This document shows, one piece after another, positions 24,302-31,646 of a stretch of DNA of 31,911 bases. Location of the stretch: assembly GCA_017615435.1 (NCBI GenBank), contig JAGAAF010000033.1:1-31911 (forward strand). The letters are read 5' to 3'. Position 1 is the stretch's first letter, and each line of letters begins with the position of its first letter. The notes below the pieces were generated by a model, which made no database searches, was not told where the DNA came from, and saw only the letters and a program-made list of their open reading frames with translations. Both the position numbers and the translations under genes were made by a program. The DNA is from Bacteroidales bacterium. Lineage in GTDB: Bacteria; Bacteroidota; Bacteroidia; Bacteroidales; UBA932.

Positions 24302-24433
24302 CGAACAGAGCGAAACGTAGAGAGTGCCGAAAGCAAATTCATTTTGCTTCCGGCACTCTTGATCGTTTCAGCAGCCCCCGGCAGGGGGCCGTGATGTGGA
24401 CGCCGCAGGCGGGCAAATCACATCTGTTCGTGA
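24299..24433 (+). repeat. 135 nt multi-arm inverted-repeat structure after tRNA-Arg
   Basis: A perfect 11 bp inverted repeat closes the structure: TCACGAACAGA (24299-24309) with TCTGTTCGTGA (24423-24433); its left arm includes the last three tRNA bases. Inside are three arms. Arm 1 is GAAACG/CGTTTC (24312-24317, 24364-24369) carrying a 9+7 bp stem with one A-C mismatch (24321-24359, core AGAGTGCCG/CGGCACTCT). Arm 2 is GCCCCC/GGGGGC (24374-24379, 24384-24389), loop GGCA. Arm 3 is GTGAT/ATCAC (24391-24395, 24417-24421) around CGCC/GGCG. The fold could be a structured RNA, a tRNA-processing or transcription-ending element, or a repetitive palindromic element. I do not recognise it. Confidence 0.55.
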
Positions 24434-24469
24434 AAACCTTTCGGGCGCGCCATCGTCGCTTTGTTCCTC

Positions 24470-24502
24470 TGATTTCGGCGAGTTTTGGGCGATTTTCTCG
24501 CC
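24470..24502. repeat. 33 bp direct repeat, copy 1
   Basis: This intergenic copy begins TGATTTCGGCGAG and ends TCTCGCC. It differs by one base (T for A at position 25 of the repeat) from copy 2, 50 bp to the right. It contains a small self-complementary stem, GGCGA/TCGCC around four or five A/T bases. Confidence 0.75.
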
Positions 24503-24519
24503 GGATCGGGTGTTTTCTG

Positions 24520-24552
24520 TGATTTCGGCGAGTTTTGGGCGATTATCTCGCC
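24520..24552. repeat. 33 bp direct repeat, copy 2
   Basis: Copy 2 covers the stop codon and last codons of the COG2426 gene (read on the - strand). The single difference from copy 1 changes the stop TAA to AAA in the copy 1 sequence. It may be a downstream duplication of the gene end or a hairpin repeat used in termination. Confidence 0.75.
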
Positions 24553-25019
24553 AGGAAATCGATCGCTCCGAAAACTCCTAGCGAGGCGGCGAGCATTATG
24601 GCGCCGGCGAGGAGAACGCCGCCCATCACGGCCGCGACGCTCTTCTTGAAATCCATATTGAGGAAACTCGCGGCGAGGGTGCCTGTCCAGGCACCGGTGC
24701 CCGGGAGTGGGATGCCCACGAAAAGGAGCAGGGCTATGTACAGTCCTGTTCCTTTTTTCTGAAGTTTGTCGCTTCCTTTCACGCCCTTGCTGATACACCA
24801 GCGGCAGAAGCCGCCGATAAGCTTTTTGTCCTGTCCCCACTCCAGCACTTTGCGCGCAAAGAAGAAGATGAACGGGACCGGCAGCATATTGCCGACAACG
24901 GCGATAATGATGGATGGGACGATGGGGAGACCGACTCCGACCGCATACGGGATGGCGATTCTCAGCTCCACCAGGGGAACCATCGAAATAAGGAAAACGA
25001 TAATGTAATTCTTCAGCAT
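24543..25019 (-). CDS. small multidrug export-type membrane protein (COG2426)
   Basis: The 158-residue product is hydrophobic: helices near 5-20 (IIVFLISMVPLVELRIAIPYA-like segment), 30-50, 90-110 and 130-150. Family features include MVPLVELRIAIPYAVGVGLP at the start and GIPLPGTGAWTGTLAAS with conserved Pro/Gly residues in the middle. Relatives are annotated as putative small multidrug exporters, but the substrate is not known. I chose ATG 25019 (MLKNYIIVFL), which lies 9 nt after a perfect -7 box; an upstream TTG would overlap that box. The 3' end carries one copy of the 33 bp repeat, and GGCGA/TCGCC there may end transcription. Confidence 0.85.
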   Translation of the reverse strand: MLKNYIIVFLISMVPLVELRIAIPYAVGVGLPIVPSIIIAVVGNMLPVPFIFFFARKVLEWGQDKKLIGGFCRWCISKGVKGSDKLQKKGTGLYIALLLFVGIPLPGTGAWTGTLAASFLNMDFKKSVAAVMGGVLLAGAIMLAASLGVFGAIDFLAR

Positions 25020-25028
25020 AAACTGCGG

Positions 25029-25036
25029 CAAATATA
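25029..25036 (-). promoter_or_regulatory. -7 box for the COG2426 gene
   Basis: Read on the - strand, 25036-25029 is TATATTTG, 9 nt before the ATG at 25019. It excludes the upstream TTG as start, since that codon overlaps the box. Confidence 0.65.
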
Positions 25037-25047
25037 GGAAAAATTGC

Positions 25048-25055
25048 TAACTTGC
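25048..25055 (+). promoter_or_regulatory. probable -7 box for ssb
   Basis: TAACTTGC is one base off TAnnTTTG, 46 nt before the ssb ATG. It faces away from the COG2426 -7 box 12 bp to its left. Confidence 0.45.
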
Positions 25056-25061
25056 ACGATA

Positions 25062-25082
25062 GCTTCGGCACGGTGCCGGGGC
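25062..25082 (+). promoter_or_regulatory. hairpin in the ssb 5' leader
   Basis: GCTTCGGCA (25062-25070) pairs with TGCCGGGGC (25074-25082) with two G-U pairs and a 3 nt loop CGG. It lies at the 5' end of the predicted leader, 19 nt before the ATG. No T-run follows. Confidence 0.4.
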
Positions 25083-25101
25083 ATTAAACAATTACATAAT
25101 T

Positions 25102-25611
25102 ATGTCACTCAACAAAGTAATGCTGATCGGTAACGTTGGAAGAGACCCGGAAGTACGTTACCTCGATGGAAACTCCCAGGGCGGAACAAAAGTCGCCACA
25201 TTCACTCTCGCCACCAGCGAGCGCTACAAAGACCGTAATGGAGAACTTCGCGAAAACACTGAATGGCACAACATCGTGTGTTGGCGCGCCAACGCCGATG
25301 TCGCAGAAAGGTTCATACACAAAGGAACCCAGTTATATATCGAAGGAAGGCTCAGGACCCGCAGTTACACCGATCCTCAGGGCGTGAAGAAGTACACGAC
25401 GGAGATTCAGGTGGACACCCTCCAGCTTCTCGGAAAGCGTGAAGACGGAGAGGCCGCGGCCCCGCAGGGCGGCTACAACGCGCAGCCCTCGTATAGCGCC
25501 CCGGCCCAGCCGGCGTACAGCGCTCCCGCTTCCTCGCCGGCCCCTGCCGCCGCTGCACCCGCCGCGGCCGCGCCCGTGGACGACATCCCCGCCGACGATC
25601 TCCCGTTCTAA
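25102..25611 (+). CDS. ssb: single-stranded DNA-binding protein
   Basis: SSB coats single-stranded DNA during replication and repair and recruits partners by its tail. The 169-residue product starts MSLNKVMLIGNVGRDPEVRY, the standard OB-fold entry, with TEWHNIVCWRANADVAERF and YIEGRLRTRSY (to ~residue 112). A low-complexity Ala/Pro/Tyr/Ser linker follows (~115-158, including PSYSAPAQPAYSAP), and the acidic tail ends DDIPADDLPF, with the conserved Pro-Phe. It is alone on the + strand between two - strand genes. A leader hairpin and a strong terminator flank it. Confidence 0.97.
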   Translation: MSLNKVMLIGNVGRDPEVRYLDGNSQGGTKVATFTLATSERYKDRNGELRENTEWHNIVCWRANADVAERFIHKGTQLYIEGRLRTRSYTDPQGVKKYTTEIQVDTLQLLGKREDGEAAAPQGGYNAQPSYSAPAQPAYSAPASSPAPAAAAPAAAAPVDDIPADDLPF

Positions 25612-25618
25612 TTATCAG

Positions 25619-25732
25619 GCGCGTGTCTTACAACGCCCTGATTACCAGACAGCTATCAAAAACGATGTATCTCGAAAAAGATACATCGTTTTTTGTAAAT
25701 CACTGTAAATAAGAGAGTTGCGAAACACGCGC
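25619..25732. repeat. imperfect inverted repeat enclosing the ssb terminator
   Basis: GCGCGTGT-ctta-CAAC (25619-25634) is complementary to GTTG-cgaa-ACACGCGC (25717-25732): 8+4 bp with a 4x4 internal loop. The right arm ends at the base next to the stop codon of the DUF6913 gene (25733). An internal ATCAGG...CCCTGAT pair and the ssb terminator lie inside. It fills the whole space between the two convergent genes. Confidence 0.6.
25658..25694. terminator. bidirectional rho-independent terminator between ssb and the DUF6913 gene
   Basis: AAAAACGATGTATCT (25658-25672) pairs perfectly with AGATACATCGTTTTT (25679-25693) around the loop CGAAAA. T-runs appear on both strands, so it can end ssb from the left and the DUF6913/PfkB unit from the right. 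Confidence 0.85.
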
Positions 25733-26242
25733 TTATTTCACCGTATCTAAAACCCCTGTAATCTGGGCGAAAACTTCGCCAGCTGAATGGCCTTCGGAAC
25801 TGACATAAAGATTGTAGATGTTCTTTGCGCTGGCGGCGCGGCCGACTTTGAACAAAGCCTTCGAGCGTGCGGCACAGTATTCGGCCGTAAAACGGCCCTC
25901 TTCCACGAGGTTCACGAATAGTTCTTCTCCCAAAACAACTATCGGAGTGCGCTTGTTGTGACGTGGCCTGCCGATCAACGTAAGATTTCGCGGTCCAAGC
26001 AAATGGGCACCCTTGATCTCAGGATGTTTCTTGACAGAAGTCAACGCAAATATCTCGGCCCTGATCTTCTTTTCAGCGAAATAGCTTGAAATCGAGCCGA
26101 CCAACTGTTCCGCCCCGGCTTCATCTGCATCCAGGAACACCACGGCTACGTGCACCTTCGAAAGCGACGTCAATCCCGTCGGCACTTTCGACGTGCGTAA
26201 GCCTAGCGCCAGCGCCCTGAATACTCTTAAGATGAAACTCAT
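25733..26242 (-). CDS. DUF6913-like conserved protein, 169 aa
   Basis: I recognise the general pattern of a Bacteroidota-specific family of unknown function: a basic N-terminus, a central KVHVAVVFLDADEAGAEQLV-like segment, VVLGEELFVNLVEEGRF and the C-terminal AEYCAARSKALFKVGRA. There is no catalytic motif, signal peptide or membrane helix. The ATG 26242 (MSFILRVFRALALG) shares one base with the stop of the PfkB kinase gene (TAATG), so the pair is cotranscribed; longer in-frame starts would run into the kinase. The family name is from memory and should be treated as probable. Confidence 0.75.
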   Translation of the reverse strand: MSFILRVFRALALGLRTSKVPTGLTSLSKVHVAVVFLDADEAGAEQLVGSISSYFAEKKIRAEIFALTSVKKHPEIKGAHLLGPRNLTLIGRPRHNKRTPIVVLGEELFVNLVEEGRFTAEYCAARSKALFKVGRAASAKNIYNLYVSSEGHSAGEVFAQITGVLDTVK

Positions 26243-27240
26243 TATTTGCTGTTTGCCGCTATCAGTTCGCGTATTTCCTTCTTCGCGTCCTTCCAACGCG
26301 GAATGTCGATCTTGGTTCCGACCACCTCAACCACCTTCGCGGCGATGATTGATCCTATCTCGCCGCACACGCGCAGAGGCATCCCGAGCGAGTGCGCATA
26401 GAGGAAGCCTGCCGCATATGTATCTCCTGCACCGGTAGCGTCCACTGGATCGGCCGGCCAGGGCTCTATGTAGTGCACCTCGTCGCCCGACTTCACGTAC
26501 GACCCCTGCTTGCCAACCTTCACGACCGCGATCTTGCAGTGCTTCGAGATTTCATCCAGCGAAGCCTGTGCATCAGGCAGTTTCGTGAAAGCGCGCGCCT
26601 CGGTCTCGTTAGCAAAGACTATGTCCACATAGCGGTCTACGATATCGTGAAGGAACGCCTCATTGCTCTCGACCACATTATATGAAGCCATATCCAGCGA
26701 TATGATGCAGCCGGCGGCGTGAGCCAGCTCCACGGCCTTGCGAATAAGGGCCTGGTTCTGAACGAGATAGCCTTCGATATGGAAATAATCGTGTCCCTGG
26801 AAATACTCGGGCTTCAGGTCCTCCGGCACAAGATCCAGCGCTGCGCCAAGGTACACGGCGAACGTGCGCTCGGCATTTCCGCCGCTGACGAACACCATCG
26901 AACGGCCGCTGGATTTCTCGCTCTTCAGAAGCATAGTGTTAACACCGTACTGCTCCTGGTCGCTCTTGAACAGCAGGCCAAGTTCGTCGTCGCCGATTTT
27001 GCCGATGAACGACGAAGGCATACCGAAGATGGCGGTGCAGGTGATTGTGTTCGCCGCGCTGCCGCCGGCTACGTATTTGACGCCGAGAGGTTTGAGGGCC
27101 TGCCATATGCGGTCGCCCGTCTCCATATCCACGTGCTGCATACTTCCCTTGGGCAGATGATACTGCTTCAGGAGGGTGTCGTCCGGGAGGACAGCGAGGA
27201 TGTCCGTAAGGGCATTGCCTATTCCGAGAATGGATTTCAT
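26242..27240 (-). CDS. PfkB-family carbohydrate/nucleoside kinase
   Basis: The 332-residue protein is a ribokinase-fold kinase, closest in pattern to the adenosine-kinase-like group: MKSILGIGNALTDILAVL at the start, KYVAGGSAANTITCTAIFG (~60), and the PfkB signature DATGAGDTYAAGFLY (~270) with the catalytic Asp of GAGD. It should transfer phosphate from ATP to a sugar or nucleoside; adenosine or a ribose-like substrate is a guess. I chose ATG 27240, since the family begins there; the open frame extends 57 codons upstream over the promoter. TATATTTG lies 18 nt before it. It leads a two-gene unit with the DUF6913 gene. Confidence 0.9.
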   Translation of the reverse strand: MKSILGIGNALTDILAVLPDDTLLKQYHLPKGSMQHVDMETGDRIWQALKPLGVKYVAGGSAANTITCTAIFGMPSSFIGKIGDDELGLLFKSDQEQYGVNTMLLKSEKSSGRSMVFVSGGNAERTFAVYLGAALDLVPEDLKPEYFQGHDYFHIEGYLVQNQALIRKAVELAHAAGCIISLDMASYNVVESNEAFLHDIVDRYVDIVFANETEARAFTKLPDAQASLDEISKHCKIAVVKVGKQGSYVKSGDEVHYIEPWPADPVDATGAGDTYAAGFLYAHSLGMPLRVCGEIGSIIAAKVVEVVGTKIDIPRWKDAKKEIRELIAANSK

Positions 27241-27258
27241 ACGCGTTGGGTTAACATA

Positions 27259-27266
27259 CAAATATA
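27259..27266 (-). promoter_or_regulatory. -7 box for the PfkB kinase unit
   Basis: Read on the - strand, 27266-27259 is TATATTTG, 18 nt before the ATG at 27240. Confidence 0.6.
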
Positions 27267-27278
27267 ACAAATAATGAT

Positions 27279-27286
27279 TATCTTTG
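27279..27286 (+). promoter_or_regulatory. -7 box for the flippase-like gene
   Basis: TATCTTTG ends 8 nt before the ATG at 27295, giving a nearly leaderless transcript. It is 12 bp from the divergent kinase -7 box. Confidence 0.6.
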
Positions 27287-27294
27287 CCGTCCGA

Positions 27295-28287
27295 ATGGCA
27301 AAAAAAGCGCTTAAAATACTTGAGTACATCCTCCTTTTCGGACTGGGTGTGGTTCTGGTCTGGATTGCCCTGCGCGGCATCGACTGGAAGGTGTTCGTGG
27401 ATAACCTTCACACCGTACGCTGGCAGTATGTTGCGCTTTCGGGACTATGCTGCCTCGGAGCCCTGATCCTGAGGGCCGAGCGCTGGAAAGATATGCTTCT
27501 TCCCCTCGATCCGTCGGCCACATTCATCAAAGCCTGGGACGCCAACAATCTCGGGAACCTAAGCTATCTGGTGCTCGCCGGCAGCGGCGATTTCGTCCGC
27601 ACCGCAGGTGTCACCAACAAACAGGTCACCTACGACAAGGTCTTCGGCACGGTGCTGATGGAAAGGGCCTGGGATTCGCTGATGGTGATAGTGGTGACCG
27701 TACTCGCTATAGTCTTCAAGCAGGACGCCATCATCGGCTTCCTCAAAGACTCGGTTCTAAAACCGGCAGCGGGCAGGATGTCCCTCAAACTCTGGATTAT
27801 TCTGGGAGTAGTGATTATCGCGCTGGTCGTGTTCTGCGTACTGATTTACAAATTGCGCGAAAAGAGCAAGTTCTTCGGCAGAATCGCAGAATGGATCAAG
27901 GGCGTTTTTCACGGTATCAAGGCTTTCCTGGTGATGGACCGCAAGGGCCGTTTCGCCATCTACACGCTGCTGATCTGGTTCTTCTATGTGGCTATGTGCC
28001 AGTGCGTTTTCTGGGCTATGCCCGGCCTGGGCCATCTCACCTTCGCTGACGCGCTCTTCCTGTCGGCCATAGGCAACTTCGCGACCATCATCCCCGTTCC
28101 CGGCGGAATGGGCGCATTCCACTACATCATCGCTCTCGCGATGTCGCAGATCTATGGCTACGGCTGGGAGGTCGGCATCCTCTTCGCCACCCTAACGCAC
28201 GAAAGCCGCACCATCCTCCTCGTCGTCCTCGGCGCCATCTCCGCCCTCGCAATGGGCATAAGGCGCGGCAAGCGGAAAACAGCCTAG
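27295..28287 (+). CDS. flippase-like membrane protein (lysylphosphatidylglycerol synthase TM family)
   Basis: The 330-residue protein has about eight membrane helices and belongs to the LPG_synthase_TM/UPF0104 type: WIALRGIDWKVFVDNL near residue 20-40, LRAERWKDMLLPLD (~57), a conserved GDFVRTAGVTNKQVTYDKVFGTVLMERAWD segment (~95-125), and IPVPGGMGAFHYIIA (~265). There is no aminoacyl-transferase domain, so it is not an MprF; the TM family likely moves or anchors a lipid-linked substrate. ATG 27295 starts the charged N-terminus (MAKKALKILEY) and follows a -7 box by 8 nt; an upstream in-frame ATT/ATG at 27274 would overlap that box. It converges on the MFS gene, and the two stop codons interlock. 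Confidence 0.85.
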   Translation: MAKKALKILEYILLFGLGVVLVWIALRGIDWKVFVDNLHTVRWQYVALSGLCCLGALILRAERWKDMLLPLDPSATFIKAWDANNLGNLSYLVLAGSGDFVRTAGVTNKQVTYDKVFGTVLMERAWDSLMVIVVTVLAIVFKQDAIIGFLKDSVLKPAAGRMSLKLWIILGVVIIALVVFCVLIYKLREKSKFFGRIAEWIKGVFHGIKAFLVMDRKGRFAIYTLLIWFFYVAMCQCVFWAMPGLGHLTFADALFLSAIGNFATIIPVPGGMGAFHYIIALAMSQIYGYGWEVGILFATLTHESRTILLVVLGAISALAMGIRRGKRKTA

Positions 28288-29669
28288 GCGTCTTTTTCTT
28301 CTTCCTTCTTGATGTTCGGGAGTTCGAGACCGTAGGATTTCTTGCGGTCTTCGATGCGGAGCGCGATACTGAACAGGAAGGCCAGTACGCCGAAGGAGGA
28401 GAAGACTATCATCGGGACTGTGTAACCGCCTGTGCTCTGACGCAGTGAACCGATGAGGGCGGGAACGAGGCAGAGACCGATGTTCTGCACCCAGAAGATG
28501 AGGCAGTAGGCGCTGCCGAGGATCTTCTCGTCGATAATCTTCGGGACTGAAGGCCAGAGGGCTGCGGGAACAAGCGAGAAGCTGACACCTAGGGTGACAA
28601 TCAGCACAAGAGCGAGAGCCTTGCTGGGGAAGACCGGCAGCAGGAACGCAAAGCTTAGGTGGCACACTATCATAATCACTGCGCCTATCATCAGCATTGA
28701 TGCACCCTTGCCGATACGGTCGAGGAAGATGCCGAGCAGGGGAGTGAGGGCCATAGCGAGGATGGGGAACACGCTGAACAGACGGGCGGCCGACTCCAAA
28801 TCGATTCCAAGGGTTTCCTCAAGGAAGTTCGGGGCGTAACGCTGGAACGGGAAAATCGCACTGTAGTAGAGAACACAGAGAAGAGCGACAATCCAGAACA
28901 TTTTGCTCTTGAAGATCGCGCCGAGGTCGCTGACGTGGAACTCGTCTTCCGGAGATTTCTCTTCAGTGGCAAGACCGGCGGCGATAAGCTGCTTGTCGAA
29001 CTTGTTGTCCATAAAGGCGAACACGATGAAGTTGATCAGACCGATGCAGAGCAGGGCGCCGCAGAAGCCCATCGGGGCCATCACCGATCCGCCGAACTTG
29101 GCAGAAATGATAGGGGAGATCCACATCACGGCGAACACGCCGAGACGGGCAATCGCCATCTCCAGACCCATCGCCAGAGCCATTTCCTTGCCCTTGAACC
29201 ACTTCGCGAGAATCTTCGACACGTTCGTGCCTTCCATCTCGCATCCGCAGCCGAAGATCATAAAGCCGAGTGCTGCGAGCTTGGCGCTTGCGGGCATCTC
29301 TACCCACCAACTGTTAAGCCAGCCGGCGAAAGCTGTTGTTTGGAACCAGTCGCTCACGGCTATAAACTTGATTCCGGCACCGAAGACCATAAGGCCGGCG
29401 GAGAGGATTCCGGAGAAGCGGACTCCCAGCTTGTCGAGGATGATGCCGGCAAGAATCAGGAAACCGCAGACAGTGAGGATATACTCCGAAGCCGCGTATT
29501 TCCCGAACACTCCGCTGTTCCAGCCGAGGTTGCTTTCAACCAACGATTTAAGAGGGGACATCACGTCCACGAACATATAGGCGAAGAACATCATCGCCGC
29601 CACCAAAACAAGAACGGTCCACCTCGCAACCGGGTTGTCGTTCATCAATTTCTGCACTTTCTCTGACAT
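28284..29669 (-). CDS. MFS transporter
   Basis: The 461-residue protein has twelve predicted helices and a cytoplasmic loop near residues 225-245 (EEKSPEDEFHV). N-terminal ARWTVLVLVAAMMFFAYMFVDVMSPL and the helix-2/3 region with LDKLGVRFSGILSAGLMVFG look like the anion:cation or NarK/OFA-like groups, but no substrate motif is decisive. It starts MSEKVQKLMNDNP at 29669. An imperfect TATCTTAG -7 candidate lies at 29699-29692. Its stop TAG is the reverse of the flippase-like gene's TAG within CTAG (28284-28287), so no terminator separates the convergent pair. Confidence 0.88.
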   Translation of the reverse strand: MSEKVQKLMNDNPVARWTVLVLVAAMMFFAYMFVDVMSPLKSLVESNLGWNSGVFGKYAASEYILTVCGFLILAGIILDKLGVRFSGILSAGLMVFGAGIKFIAVSDWFQTTAFAGWLNSWWVEMPASAKLAALGFMIFGCGCEMEGTNVSKILAKWFKGKEMALAMGLEMAIARLGVFAVMWISPIISAKFGGSVMAPMGFCGALLCIGLINFIVFAFMDNKFDKQLIAAGLATEEKSPEDEFHVSDLGAIFKSKMFWIVALLCVLYYSAIFPFQRYAPNFLEETLGIDLESAARLFSVFPILAMALTPLLGIFLDRIGKGASMLMIGAVIMIVCHLSFAFLLPVFPSKALALVLIVTLGVSFSLVPAALWPSVPKIIDEKILGSAYCLIFWVQNIGLCLVPALIGSLRQSTGGYTVPMIVFSSFGVLAFLFSIALRIEDRKKSYGLELPNIKKEEEKDA

Positions 29670-29732
29670 AACATCATCTTTTTAGTGGTCGCTAAGATAC
29701 TCCGTTTTGGGCGAAATGTCAAAATAAAGTGC

Positions 29733-29740
29733 TACATTTG
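29733..29740 (+). promoter_or_regulatory. -7 box for dxs
   Basis: TACATTTG ends 7 nt before the ATG at 29748. A TTTTG at 29705-29709 lies 23 nt upstream, slightly further than the usual -33 spacing. Confidence 0.6.
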
Positions 29741-29747
29741 TACTCCA

Positions 29748-31607
29748 ATGGACCGTATTCTGGACACGATAAACTTCCCGGCAGACATCAAGTCGCTGGA
29801 TATGGATGGGCTCAGACAGTTATGCTCGGAGTTGCGTTCATATATGATAGAAGTGTGTTCGGACCATCCCGGCCACCTGGCTTCCAGTCTGGGAGCAGTG
29901 GAACTGATAGTAGGTCTTCATTATGTCTACGACGCCCCGAAAGACAAGCTTATCTTCGATGTGGGGCATCAGGCCTATGCGCATAAAATCCTGACGGGCA
30001 GAAAGGAAGAGTTCAGGCATCTCCGCACACGCGAGGGCGTGAGCGGCTTCCCGAAGATGAGCGAGAGCGAGTATGACGCCTTTGGCGTCGGGCACGCCTC
30101 GAACTCGGTCAGCGCCGCCCTCGGCTATGCGGAGGCATTCGCGCTTCAGGGCTCGGACGCGCACAGCGTCGCCCTCATAGGCGATGGCGCCCTTTCCGGC
30201 GGCCTCGCCTTCGAAGCGCTCAACAACGCCGGGGCCAGCAATGCTGACATCCTGGTGGTCCTGAATGACAACAACCAGTCGATAGACAAAGCTATCGGCG
30301 GTCTGCACCAGAGCCTTTTCCGCATCACCTCGAGCGTCAGGTACAACAAATTCAAAGACAAGGTCTGGAGACGACTTGGGAACAGGCGCCTGAGAGGCTT
30401 CCTTCAGCGCTGGATCCGTTCCCTTAAATCGTGGATAGTGAAGCGTACGGGCGGTGATATCTTCGAAGCCCTCGGACTACGCTACTTCGGCCCCATAGAC
30501 GGTAACGACATAGAGCAGGTCATCAAGAGTCTTCGCAAGATCAAGGACATCCACGGCCCGGTGGTGCTGCACTGCATCACGGAAAAGGGCAGCGGCTTCG
30601 GCCCGGCGGAGGACGACCCCTGCATCTGGCACGCTCCCGGCAAGTTCGATCCCGAGACGGGTGAAAGGCATATCGCCACTGACAGACCCGACCGTTTCCA
30701 GGACATCTTCGGCGAAGTCCTGTGCGAACTCGCAAAGGAGGATTCCAGGATAGTAGGAGTCACGCCGGCGATGGCGAGCGGCTGCGGAATGAACCTGTTC
30801 GCACGTGAGTTCCCCGACCGCTTCTTCGATGTGGGAATAGAGGAAGAGCACGCCGTGACCTTTTCCGCAGGCCTCGCGGCCGCCGGTATGCGCCCCTTCT
30901 GCAACATCTATTCGACCTTCTCGCAGAGAGCATACGACGAAATTATCCACGACGTCGCCCTTCAGAACCTTCCCGTAGTGCTTTGCTTCGACCGTGCCGG
31001 CTTGGTCGGCGAGGACGGCGCGACGCACCACGGTATGTTCGATCTGGCCGCGTACCGCGCCATCCCGAACTGCGTGGTCGCCGCCCCCGCCGACGGCGCC
31101 GAACTCAAGAACCTTATGTTCTCGGCTATGAAGCACGATGGCGGTCCATATATAATAAGGTATCCGCGCGGGGGCGCGGGGGAGACCCCGTGGCGTGACG
31201 CCGGATTCGAAGAACTCCCGCTGGGACAGGCGGTCGAAGTCTGCAAGGGCGGCGAAGTCGCCGTCATAGCCATAGGCCCGTCCGTACACGCTGCGGCGAA
31301 GGCGGCCGAAGCCTATAAAGGCAAGGTGGGCGTCTACAATTTCCGCTTCCTTAAACCGCTCGACACGGAGATGCTCGACCGCATCGCGAAGACATACAAA
31401 AAGATTATAACCGTGGAAGACGGATCGCTCAAGGGCGGCCTCTACGGAGCGGTCTGCGAATATCTCGCGGATAAGGCTCCAGGAGTGCCTGTGACAGGCA
31501 TCGGAGCTCCCGACAAGTTCATCGAACACGACACGCAGGCGGCGCAGCGCAGGGAGTGCGGAATCGACGCCGAAGGGATTTCTAAAAAAATTTCAGGAAT
31601 CTTATAA
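29748..31607 (+). CDS. dxs: 1-deoxy-D-xylulose-5-phosphate synthase
   Basis: Dxs condenses pyruvate and glyceraldehyde 3-phosphate with thiamine diphosphate, the first step of the MEP isoprenoid path. The 619-residue length is typical. Order: HPGHLASSLGAVELIVGLHYVYD (~45-65), HQAYAHKILTGR (~80), GDGALSGGLAFEALNNAG and VLNDNNQSID (ThDP motif, ~145-180), the pyrimidine-domain GIEEEHAVTFSAGLAA (~365) with the catalytic Glu, RAGLVGEDGATHHG (~420) and the C-terminal transketolase domain. Two large charged segments, as in the family, are intact. I chose ATG 29748 (MDRILDTINFP), just behind the -7 box; upstream codons contain the promoter. It is alone on its strand before the tRNA cluster. Confidence 0.97.
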   Translation: MDRILDTINFPADIKSLDMDGLRQLCSELRSYMIEVCSDHPGHLASSLGAVELIVGLHYVYDAPKDKLIFDVGHQAYAHKILTGRKEEFRHLRTREGVSGFPKMSESEYDAFGVGHASNSVSAALGYAEAFALQGSDAHSVALIGDGALSGGLAFEALNNAGASNADILVVLNDNNQSIDKAIGGLHQSLFRITSSVRYNKFKDKVWRRLGNRRLRGFLQRWIRSLKSWIVKRTGGDIFEALGLRYFGPIDGNDIEQVIKSLRKIKDIHGPVVLHCITEKGSGFGPAEDDPCIWHAPGKFDPETGERHIATDRPDRFQDIFGEVLCELAKEDSRIVGVTPAMASGCGMNLFAREFPDRFFDVGIEEEHAVTFSAGLAAAGMRPFCNIYSTFSQRAYDEIIHDVALQNLPVVLCFDRAGLVGEDGATHHGMFDLAAYRAIPNCVVAAPADGAELKNLMFSAMKHDGGPYIIRYPRGGAGETPWRDAGFEELPLGQAVEVCKGGEVAVIAIGPSVHAAAKAAEAYKGKVGVYNFRFLKPLDTEMLDRIAKTYKKIITVEDGSLKGGLYGAVCEYLADKAPGVPVTGIGAPDKFIEHDTQAAQRRECGIDAEGISKKISGIL

Positions 31608-31611
31608 AATC

Positions 31612-31644
31612 TTTTTTGTTTTTCCCAAAAGTTCCCTATATTTG
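31612..31644 (+). promoter_or_regulatory. promoter of the tRNA cluster
   Basis: TTTTTTG (31612-31618) and TATATTTG (31637-31644) are 18 nt apart, close to the best Bacteroides consensus spacing. The first tRNA starts 36 nt downstream. Confidence 0.8.
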
Positions 31645-31646
31645 CA

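Noticed and set aside
24299..24433. CRISPR-like repeats
   Set aside because: The repeats are inverted, not regularly spaced direct repeats, and no cas genes are present.
24228..24552. Integrated element at tRNA-Arg
   Set aside because: tRNA-Arg is a common integration site, but there is no integrase, no duplicated tRNA end and the next genes (COG2426, ssb) are core genes. The inverted repeats are better explained as an RNA or palindromic element.
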